This document shows, piece after piece, positions 55,361 through 64,000 of a stretch of 64,000 nucleotides of DNA (position 1 is the first letter of the stretch; each line of letters opens with the position of its first letter). The notes below the pieces were generated by a model. It was not told where the DNA came from, ran no database searches, and was given only the letters and a program-made list of their open reading frames with translations. This stretch comes from Undaria pinnatifida (taxonomy: Eukaryota > Sar > Phaeophyceae > Laminariales > Alariaceae): assembly GCA_012845835.1 (NCBI GenBank), contig JABAKD010000019.1, positions 12,665,344 through 12,729,343 on the forward strand, in the 5' to 3' direction. The translations under genes and the position numbers were made by a program.

Positions 55361-56745
55361 CATACCTCGAACAGACTACGACCTACACAGCATATCGTCT
55401 AGATCCTACATCTGTTGTTATAGTAGGATGTGTTGTGCAGGATCTATGTGCTGTAGTACAAATCCAGCCAAGGAAACATGATGTGCAATATTGATAGATA
55501 TTTCAGATCATCCTGTCCTCACCCGGCAGCACGATCTATAGGCCATGCAGATCTCGTTAACCAGGGATCGATCTGATCTGGAAGACACACAGATCATGTA
55601 GATAACAGACTATAGGGATCTGATTTGTTCGACGTGTGGTTGATTGGCGGAGGGAGTAGGGCTTCCCTCAGACAGCACTTACCTACTACCGGGTATGCCG
55701 ATTAGAAGTGTTGGATATCGTATCGAAACTTTCGATGAATATAATAATATCGAAATCGTATCGATTTGAGGTTTCGTTCATCAGTAACGCATCGAACTCG
55801 ATCGCCATTCTTGTAGCGGGGCATGGCAGCCCCGAAAACGTATCCAGACCACTTAGTACTTAGTCTATTACTCCGGAAGAGCGTTCGTTCGATCGTGTCA
55901 GCTTAATCCACTCTTACGGGAACCCCCACGGATTTTCGATTCTCGGTCCTGTTCACCGTGCGACGCAAACATCCACCTTTGGCCTTTTTTCATAACATCA
56001 CTGACCCTCACGAAGTTCCAGCGCTCTGTAGCCGCCATTGTCTACAGGGACGGTGGAGTTGGCAGCGAGAGCGAGATAACTTTGTCGGATTCTCCCTGCA
56101 CGAAGACGTCTCTCACTCTGAGCTGTGTATCAATTCTCGTCGACCATAGATGTCAGGGCATATCCTTTAGAGGGGCATAATCCCGAAAAATGTATTCTCC
56201 AGACCACTAGTCTATATATTCCAAAAGTGTGTTCGTGTGTGTTCGTTGGTTGATTCGTTGACGTCCGCTTGGTTCACTCTTAGGGGGAAACCTCCTGCAA
56301 TAATCGACTCTCAGAATTCTCGGTCCTGGCCACCCTGTGACGTATGCATCCACTGCATTGGCCACCTTTCATCACGGTTCTGACCCTCACGAAGTTTCAG
56401 CGCTTTTGGCGCCGCCTGTTACTAGCAGCGCGGTTGAGTCAGCAGCGCGTGAATCTTCTCGGGTTTTACATCCCATGCACAGAGACCACACGCGCATCTA
56501 GATATTTTCCCCCCTCTCCCTCACCGGCTTGGACTCTCCACTCACATGATATATAGGGGGCGTAATGCAATTGTAATAGGCTACCTTTACCGGTATTGTT
56601 TTAGGGCGGGCTTCTTGGCAATTAATTAATTTGGTAGAAGAGGAACGCAATATGGAGTATTTAGTTGATATTTTTTTTTACCAGATCGTCTTCGAACGCG
56701 TACAACACCTGCTTCTATTAGCACTACCGGCTACCGAAAAAAGCA

Positions 56746-56747
<2 letters not shown>

Positions 56748-56802
<55 letters not shown>
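56748..56802. repeat. (CAG)n microsatellite
   Basis: About 18 CAG units. They lie in an 86-codon open frame that would give a polyglutamine stretch, but nothing else in that frame is recognisable, so I call it a microsatellite. Confidence 0.85.
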
Positions 56803-56803
<1 letters not shown>

Positions 56804-58039
56804 CGGCCCGCACGACGCACTAGAGCCACTGCCCCACGCCACGGCTTATTGCTGGAGCACAATACTTGTCCCAGACGAGTCGCTCTCGTAGAGGCAACTT
56901 ACCACCATGCCAACCCAAAGCTGGAGTCTCGAGCGAAGCTTCAGGGAAGAGGACAGACTGGTGTATGCGAGTTGCCTGCCAGATGGTCGATTTCCTTTTT
57001 CGACCTAGATTTCAGGGGGGAGCGAACGATTCGCCCAGCCACGGCAACCGAGAAGCTGGAGAAGCTTTTGGGGACAGGATGGGTCAGCGAATGGTTGGAA
57101 TCATTGACGCACGACTCATGCCTCACTGTGAGTACAGTTTTCCTTTTTAGAGCCATCCCCTCTTGTGTCCAATTGTTTGATTTAAATCCCCCTGTTCTTT
57201 CTCCTTCGCCGTCCAATGACGCGTCGAGCAAGGTCCAAGAAATACTTTGCGAGCACGGGCCACATCATACACCGACTTGACACAAAGGGCGTTGGTTGCC
57301 TCCACATTACATTACCGATCTGAACACGCAACCAAGGCAGGAGCAGAGCAATTGTGGCCAATTACGTCAGGCAGGATTATAGCCACCGATCCTAATGTCA
57401 GCATCTCGGGTGGTGTATTGAAGGATAAACAGCGCTTGTAAAACCCATCCACAGTAGGCAGGATCAGAGCATCTGCTGCCAAAATCACATCACGTAGGGT
57501 CATGGCTACCGATCACATTATCAGAATCGTGCATGATGTATGGAAGGATAAAAAGTTGTATAAAACAAAAAGGAATAAAGCCCTCCCACGAACAAAACAA
57601 CACCAAAGCATGTACGCATGCGACCCTCTCCGCCCCCCCCCCCCCGCTCCCCTGTCCCTCGTCGCCAATCTACCTCCCTATGTCTCTCTTTCTCCCTCTC
57701 TATATCCTGCTCGTGAACCGACCCGATCTAATCCGACCCGACCCGATCACACCAGATACGAAAACCACCCGTCAAACACACCCCTGGCTCTCTCTCGCTC
57801 ATGGCCCACACAGAAGTAACACCTTTAGCCAGAAAGTTGCATGGTAAAACAAAAAATAACACGCTAAGAAAAACCTCCTACAAACGGTTTCACCCCCTAC
57901 CCCCTACCCCCTACCCCCAACCAGCCTCCTCCTGTCACCCCTTACTCTCCACGCCACGGCCTCCCCCCCCCCCCCCATACCCCCGGGTATCGAGCTTAAC
58001 AACGCGTACCCCCAGCACGGCATGATACGTACGGTACGG

Positions 58040-58760
58040 TATGGAGCGGTACCACTTGGCACGGGCTAGCATGGTGCCTCCGCCCCCCCCCCCCCCCCTC
58101 CCCTCCGGTATCTCGCTCAACCACACTCGTAGCCACGGTACGGTACGGTATAGAGCGGTGCCGTATGATACGGTACTGTATCAAACAGCCCGTTTGATAC
58201 GGCACAGTATCGTAAGGTACCCGTCTCACACACCTCGGGCTGACCACGCGTAGTCACGGCACGGTTTGACACGGGCTAGCATGGTGCCTCCCCCCCCCCC
58301 CCCCGCTCCCTTCCGGTATCTCGCTTAACCACACTCGTAGCCACGGTACGGTACGGTATAGAGCGGTGCCGTGTGATACGGTACTGTATCAAACAGCCCG
58401 TTTGATACGGGACAGTATCGTACGATGCTCGTCTCATACACCTCGGGCTAATCACGCGTAGTCACGGTACACGGTTTGACACGGGACATGACGGTATTGT
58501 ATGTACGATACGGTGCGGTATGGAACGGTATGGTTTTGTACGGTATGGTATGGCACGATACCCGTCTCACACGCCCACGCCAACATTTTTTCATGTGCTG
58601 AAAAAACGAGGCCCACCCCCCCGCCTCGCCCCCCCCCCCCCCCCCCCTCTGCCCGGGTATCTCGTCTAACCACGCTTAGTCACTGTACGGTATGATAAGG
58701 GGCGGTACGGTACGGAAAGGTATCGTTTAACACGGGACAGCGTGGTGTGGTACCCGTTTC
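58040..58760. repeat. Tandem array of about 200-bp units with palindromic core
   Basis: Three to four units of ACGGGCTAGCATGGTGCC, a C run, GGTATCTCGCTTAACCACAC, CACGGTACGGTACGGTATAG and a palindromic core (GATACGGTACTGTATCAAAC answered by GTTTGATACGG.ACAGTATCG). Units become partial after 58450. Confidence 0.8.
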
Positions 58761-59204
58761 TCACACGCCCCCCCCAGACTTTCTCGCGTGCTGAAAAAGG
58801 CAAGATGCACCCAGGCAGATGCAGCAGGGAGAGAGGCACCCACAATTACAATAATACTGCGAAAAAAACTACCAGGTACACGCTAGTACTGTCCTCTGGG
58901 GGGGAGGGGGGAGGGCACAACTGCCATGTTGTTGCCGCCGCGCAAGCAGCACTAGCATTAATAGCAGTAGCATCACCAATAACCAGCAGCAGCAGCAGCA
59001 GTAGCGACAGCAGCACCAGCAATAGCGGCAGTAGTAGCAGTACCACCAACGTCATCACCACTACTATTATCATCACCACCACCGCCAACACCGCCACCAC
59101 CACCACCAGTAGCACGTGCAGCGCTATCAGCAGTCACAAACCATCATCACCACCTTCACCACCACCACTAGCAGCAATATAGTACTAGCAGTCACAAACC
59201 CTCT

Positions 59205-61228
59205 TCATCGGCGTCGCTGCTTCTTCCCTGTTGCGGGGGTGGCAGGTTTCTTCTTCTTATGAGAGGCAGGCGCGTCCGACGCCGCTAGGCTCTTGCGCTT
59301 CTTCCCCCCGCCACTGGCCGTCTATGATCGCGTCGGTGAGGGGGAGGGGGAGAGGGGCGGGGGGGGGGGGGGGGGAGAAAGGGAGGAGGGAGGAAGGAAG
59401 GGAAAAGAATGAGCAAAAACAACAAATAAATGGAAGAGACAAGAATAAAAACATCACACTCGAAAGTGAACTTTTATGTCCCCCGTCGACGTTAACGTTT
59501 CTTGAGAAATAATGGCATACCAAGCTACAATTCCTACGTAGTTCTGTTGACTACTGCTACTACTCCTACTGTAGTAGCTACTTTTGACTATTACTACTCC
59601 TAATCTAGTTCTGCCACTACAGCTACACCACCTCCTACAAAAATCTGGAACCTACTTGAGACGCGTGCTACGATAGAGGCGTAATTAGCACTTTTTGGTA
59701 CATTTTTTTTCTGAACGAAGGCGCTCCTTAACCCCGTTAGACCCCCGAAACCCTCCCTATGCTAAATCCGAGTAATTTTGTCCCAAAAACGGGTTTCCAG
59801 TTGTAAAGGCGTTAACCCAAAATCGTCGAAATGTCGCCATTCTTGCTTGGCACCATGGATTTTTTTCATACCTAGGCCATGGGAAGGTGTGTTGTCCATC
59901 GGGTTTGCACTTTCGGTTTACTCTATTAACAATTCACTTTTTGACTCAGAGGGGCATATTCGCCCCGGTGGCGTATCAGGTTATCCTCGAGCCTGGTATA
60001 AGGTCAGTTTCGTGAGTTCGAGTCCCCCCGAGTGCATACTCGTATAAATTCGCAGGGACTTTTTCTTGTGCACAAATTGACTTGCGGAAAGCGCGAGAGC
60101 ATGAGTTAGCAACACTCGATGAAAAAATCGACGAGCAGTGGGATTGCTGAGCCCTGTGCGCGAAAAAAATTGAAAGGCAAGAACCGGGGGGAGAAGGGAC
60201 GACACCTGAGACAACGGCCTGCCCAAAAGCTGGAACGTAGAAGTGCGAAAAAGTAAATATATATATATGTATATATGTATAGACCTCCTCATCAGGTCAG
60301 GAGCCCTGGAAAAAAAAAGGTGCACCTTCACCGTACTATTAGTAGTATTATTAGTAGCATGTGTCTTGAGTCAGTATTGCGAAAATCTGCCACCGGTGCT
60401 GCAATGAGCAATGACCTTACCTCCAGCTCTTCGTTCTCCTTCTCTACGAGCCTGATCAGAGTGTCGCCTCTTCTTTGTAGTTCCGCCGCATTCCGGCTCT
60501 TGAAGAACCAGTCGAACCGGAACTGCCACGCCTGCAACGGTTCAATGTAACAGACCAAAAAACAACACGAAACAACAAGAGCAACGAGATACAAAGGCGG
60601 TCGAAGCATCAGCGCTATTGCAGGGGAACATATAGCTTTTAGTATACGCGAGATATGCCGATTTAACTGTTCTTAAACCTTTTTTAGCACCGCAGTCCCG
60701 ACACGGGTACAAATCACATGGAGTTAGACTAGGAAAAATTTAGGAGTTGGAAATGCGTTACTAGCTTGCAACAATGAGTTAAAATCCTCCATCTTACAGC
60801 TATGATATGATAGCTGGTGCGTATTTTTTACGTTTTATGGAAAAAGGTGAACAAACACAAAAATGAAAATTCATCATATTGGATTACATCAACGGATGAA
60901 AAGACATTACTAAACTGAAAACTTGTTTTTCGTATTGTTGCGTAACCTTATTTGCGTGTTTTTCGTTTTTTTTTCAGTTTTTTTTTTGTCTTGTTTTCGT
61001 TTTGTGTATAATATTTGTTGCTGTTATGCAAGTTTTTTTTTTTCATCTTGTTGGTGTTTTCCAATTATAAAGTGTTATCTTTTTCATTTTCTTCCGTTGT
61101 TTTGGTGTTTTACCTTGCGGATCTCCATGCGGATGACCTCCCAATTGCCATAACCGTAACGGTGCATCATGTTCAACAGGAAAGCGTCCTCCTCCTCTGT
61201 GAACACTTTGCCCTGAACAAAAAGAACG

Positions 61229-61259
<31 letters not shown>

Positions 61260-64000
61260 CACGTGAATAAAAACGAAAAACCAAAACGAAACCGAAACGA
61301 AATCGACAAAGCCACTGAAAGACAAAAACGGAAATCAGCGCGAAAACGATACTGATAAAAAAACACTAAAAAACAAAAACAAAAACAAACATGAAAGCTA
61401 AGACGAGAACGACGACGAAAACGCACACTGTATCATGCAAACACGAGCAAAATGCAAAAATGCACTACGTAAAAATAGACTATGGTATAAACTTGTTTGG
61501 GCTGGTCGGTGATTCTAGCCCAGTTGTAGAATATAAAGCGGTTCTTATAATAGCTGTTCAGCATGCCTCCTTTCAACATGCAACACCCTCGGGATTTTGA
61601 ACGCAACCACATCCTGAAGAGGGAGGCTTGTAATGAATAAAGTGGTAGTCGGGATGACTTGGAAAGTAAAAAAATAAAGCTCAAGCTCACCACACGTACT
61701 TCCACATATTTTTCCATGCACATCGTGTATCAATTTAACTCCTGCCTTGTATTCGCAAAAATTATCTTACTACGAATGTTCACCCTGACAACCTACAAAC
61801 GAGCGGCCGGTGTATCACGCAGCTTGCAAACATGAGTATCGACCCTAAGTTTGTCGAAATCGCAGCTGACGTTTTTCTTATTTACAATGTTTTTCATAAA
61901 ATATGTTGGCCAATGAAACACCCGAAATATCGGTGGTTGACCAATGACGTCCGACGAAATCCTCCATCTTACAGCTAGCTGGTGCGTATTTTCAACGTTT
62001 TTATGGAAAAAAGTGAAAACATCAAAAAGAAAACACATCAAATTGGATTACATCAACGAATGAAAATACATGGCTAAACTCGAACTCACAGCTGCCGTGT
62101 TCAAGAGTTTTCAAAGTACGCAATACTACACCGCACGCACCTTCCCGCCGTAGTAGTTGATGGTGAGGTCCTGCCACGGGTTGGCGTGTCGGTTGACCTT
62201 GCTGTCGATGGCGGAGCGGATCTGCTTGGACCGGAAGATTCGCTTCTCTCCCTTCTCGATCTTCTCCATGATCTTCGAGTGGTCGCTCAGCTCCCGGCAT
62301 CGTTTCCAGAACACCTGCAAACAAGTGCAACACACACACAAAAAGGTGTTACAGACGTACCAGGTTTTGTAAAAAAAGAAAGAGGAAAAACGTTGTAACT
62401 GTGGCATACACAAAAAATAGTACACCTGGTAAACAGACACCACGACTTGAGTGTAACTCCACCCACACTACCAAAAGTGTGATGACGTTGTATTGCCGGC
62501 GATCCGAATACAACCCTCAAGCTAGTTAGTTGACTATACGCCGACGAAGGCAGATGTTATACCTTTTGCATCATGTGGACTACCAGATTTATAAGAAAAT
62601 GATAAATAGACGATAATCGCGTGGAAAACAACAAATATGACTGGCTTGCGAGAAACGGACAAGAAAACGACAAAAGAACAAAAAACAAAAATGGGTAGAC
62701 TAGTCGTTCAGCCATTTCTGTAACCATTTCTGTAACCACCGAGGTAAGTAGCAACCGTCACGTCGACCGAGCGTGCCCAGTAACCGTCATCTCTATTAAC
62801 CGTAACCAATAATTGTCACCTCGACCGATCGAAGCCAGTAGCCAACGGAAACGAACGCATAAACGTCGCCTACCTTGACGTACCTGGTACTTGATTTCCA
62901 CCCAAATTCCAAGTACCTTTACTAAAATGTTCGCGGTTTTAAAACTTCTGTTGGGTTGCAAAACATGTAAACATAGTATTGAAATTGAGGAACATCACAT
63001 ATTACCCCAAGGCCAACCAACTCATGAAGAAAATAGGCTACAGAAATAAAAAAAAATAGGCTACAGAAATAAAAAAAATGGTAGGAAAACGTTATTTCTA
63101 AACATTTTTTCGCTGATTGTTCGTAGGTTGGGTTGGCCTTAGATCGTGACATTTGACGGCTTCAATACTATTCTTGATACACTTTTCCACTCAACTCCTA
63201 CCCCCGCTCCTACCCAACCAAACTTGGTGCCTCGCAAACACGCCACTGATTTCACCGAAACGTGGGCGCGACTCTAAAAGGGTGAACAGGCGCGCCTAAC
63301 AAAGCCGTCGCTTCGACCAACCGTAACCAGTAACCGTCATCGCGGCCAACCGTAGCTAGAAAAGAGCGAAGAACAAACTCAAACTTGAAAAACCACCCAC
63401 CTTGATGTACTTGCGGACGTTGTCCTCCATCTTGGCCGTCTCTAGGCAAACGTCCCGAACGACGGCCTCGGTGTCTTCCCTGTAGACAAAAAATCAAATA
63501 CAGGAAGCACGCCGCCAAACGTCGAACCAACCTCGGGGTAAGAACAAACCAACCAGAAGCAAAGAAGCCAACAAACATGAAACGACAAATCGAATACATA
63601 AAAACAGACATTAAACATCCAACGACACACTACGCAAAAAGACCAAGGCAGCAAAATCAACAGCTTGACAACAAACGAAACCAAACCAAAGCAAAAATAC
63701 CGCGAGCATGACACCATAAACTACCGGACTTGAAGCCGACACTAAACACGAACGACAAGACAACGACACAACGAGAAATACGAGCAACACATCAAAACCA
63801 TGCACCACCGCAAGAAACACCAGCAATATATATCGGAAATATATTTCTAGTCAGAAAAGCTTGTCCCCAAAAGCGCACCTCCTACCGCCGGATGAGTGAC
63901 ATCATCATCATCATCATACTCACCGTCCGTGGCGCTCGGTGGCGGCAACGAAGGCGCGGAAGTCCTTCCTGTTCCAGTCTCCGAACGCCGCATCGATCAG
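59205..64000 (-). CDS. ISWI: ISWI chromatin-remodelling ATPase, C-terminal part (SANT-SLIDE)
   Basis: C-terminal 218 codons of an ISWI-family (SMARCA5/SNF2H-like) nucleosome-sliding ATPase; the helicase half lies beyond the window edge. Exons in transcription order: 63924-64000 (partial), 63401-63479, 62141-62314, 61114-61212, 60421-60531, 59205-59321. All introns are GT-AG and all phases match; the first junction splits one Arg codon. The window opens in the SANT domain ([19 protein letters not shown]), then the linker helix ([20 protein letters not shown]). The SLIDE domain follows: [19 protein letters not shown], then [18 protein letters not shown], which contacts linker DNA. The last exon is a short Lys/Arg-rich tail (KKRK, HKKKK, KKQRRR) that could serve nuclear import or DNA binding. 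The gene runs toward, and is convergent with, the Cdh1 gene. Assignment is unambiguous. Confidence 0.96.
59700..59890 (-). repeat. Dispersed GGAAACCCG-family unit in ISWI intron 6
   Basis: Inverted unit (CCCGAAACCCTCCCTATGC, AATTTTGTCCC, GGGTTTCCAGTTGTAAA) inside flanks of the 300-bp family (TGCTACGATAGAGGCG at 59668). Confidence 0.7.
59952..60256 (+). mobile_element. tRNA-derived SINE in ISWI intron, antisense to the gene
   Basis: Head GCCCCGGTGGCGTATCAGG with B box GAGTTCGAGTCCC, then GAGTGCATACTCGTATAAAT, GACTTGCGGAAAGCGCGAG, GAACCGGGGGGAGAAGGG and GCCTGCCCAAAAGCTGGAAC. It ends in an A-rich and (AT)n tail at 60245-60275. Closest to the copy at 32170. Confidence 0.85.
60785..62080. repeat. 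Pair of 125-bp direct repeats in two ISWI introns
   Basis: Bases 60785-60915 and 61956-62077 share AATCCTCCATCTTACAGCTA, AGCTGGTGCGTATTTT, TTTTATGGAAAAA and TTGGATTACATCAACG. They lie on either side of the exon at 61114-61212, so exchange between them would delete that SLIDE exon. Only the two ends of this interval are repeats. Confidence 0.75.
61665..61770 (-). repeat. Diverged poly(A) retroposon copy
   Basis: Matches the family at 3043 and 44327: AAAATAAAGCTCAAGCTCAC, CACATATTTTTCCATGCAC, CGTGTATCAATTTAACTCC, TTGTATTCGC. Older and truncated. Confidence 0.6.

Larger units (their letters stand above)
51587..59204. other. Intergenic region between the convergent Cdh1 and ISWI genes
   Basis: No gene recognised. 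Contents: CAG-rich stretches (51760-51835; (CAG)n at 56748-56802), another poly(G)-bounded repeat copy, a G/C hairpin at 52620-52690, (GGAC)n at 53068-53093, TTGATTGA-type simple repeat (54540-54700, 55325-55365), a copy of the 39360-39470 segment near 55480-55620, and a tandem array at 58040-58760. An open frame of 143 codons at 56849-57280 is not recognisable and lacks supporting features. Confidence 0.5.

Noticed and set aside
56631-57280. Polyglutamine protein gene
   Set aside because: The CAG run is a microsatellite; adjoining frames show no recognisable domain, splice pattern or start context.

Overview
This is nuclear DNA from an intron-rich alga with a red-lineage secondary plastid, most likely a photosynthetic stramenopile (brown alga or relative; the exact genus is inference). 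The lineage rests on a light-harvesting protein of the fucoxanthin/chlorophyll a/c type. Its first exon encodes a signal peptide with an A|F-type (ASAFAP-like) cleavage motif, the hallmark of bipartite plastid targeting. Genes are few and widely spaced. Introns run from about 0.4 to 4 kb, and the rest is packed with SINEs, MITE-like elements, minisatellites and long poly(G)/poly(C) runs.

Four host genes can be built exon by exon with matching reading phase. (1) TAF6, a TFIID/SAGA subunit with a histone fold and HEAT domain: minus strand, 16515 down to 694, 11 exons, 611 aa. (2) A plastid light-harvesting protein: minus strand, 28900 down to 21493, 3 exons, 225 aa, with introns of 4.2 and 2.6 kb. 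(3) A Cdh1/Fzr/CCS52 activator of the anaphase-promoting complex: plus strand, 40111 to 51586, 9 exons, with C-box, seven-bladed WD40 propeller and C-terminal Ile-Arg tail. It has a GC-AG intron, decoy exon copies inside its introns, and a reading-frame break in a poly(G) run of exon 1. (4) The C-terminal part of an ISWI chromatin remodeller (SANT and SLIDE): minus strand, entering at 64000 and ending at 59205, 6 exons in the window. The genes share no pathway beyond TAF6 and ISWI both being chromatin or transcription factors; I see no functional cluster.

Layout: 0-16.5 kb is TAF6, whose introns hold a SINE, a 78-bp minisatellite, a 77-bp tandem array, poly(A) retroposons and a TA-flanked MITE. 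16.5-21.5 kb is intergenic with a decayed Ty1/copia reverse transcriptase/RNase H. 21.5-28.9 kb is the light-harvesting gene. 28.9-40.1 kb is gene-poor repeat DNA. 40.1-51.6 kb is the Cdh1 gene. 51.6-59.2 kb is repeat-rich intergenic DNA. 59.2-64 kb is ISWI.

The most unusual signals are two short palindromes far above chance (TACCWGGTA, 20 copies; TACTTCGAAGTA, 3 perfect copies), a dispersed repeat bounded by poly(G) and concentrated in and around the Cdh1 gene, and three independent cases of partial exon duplication inside introns. I found no CRISPR array, rRNA or convincing free-standing tRNA gene.
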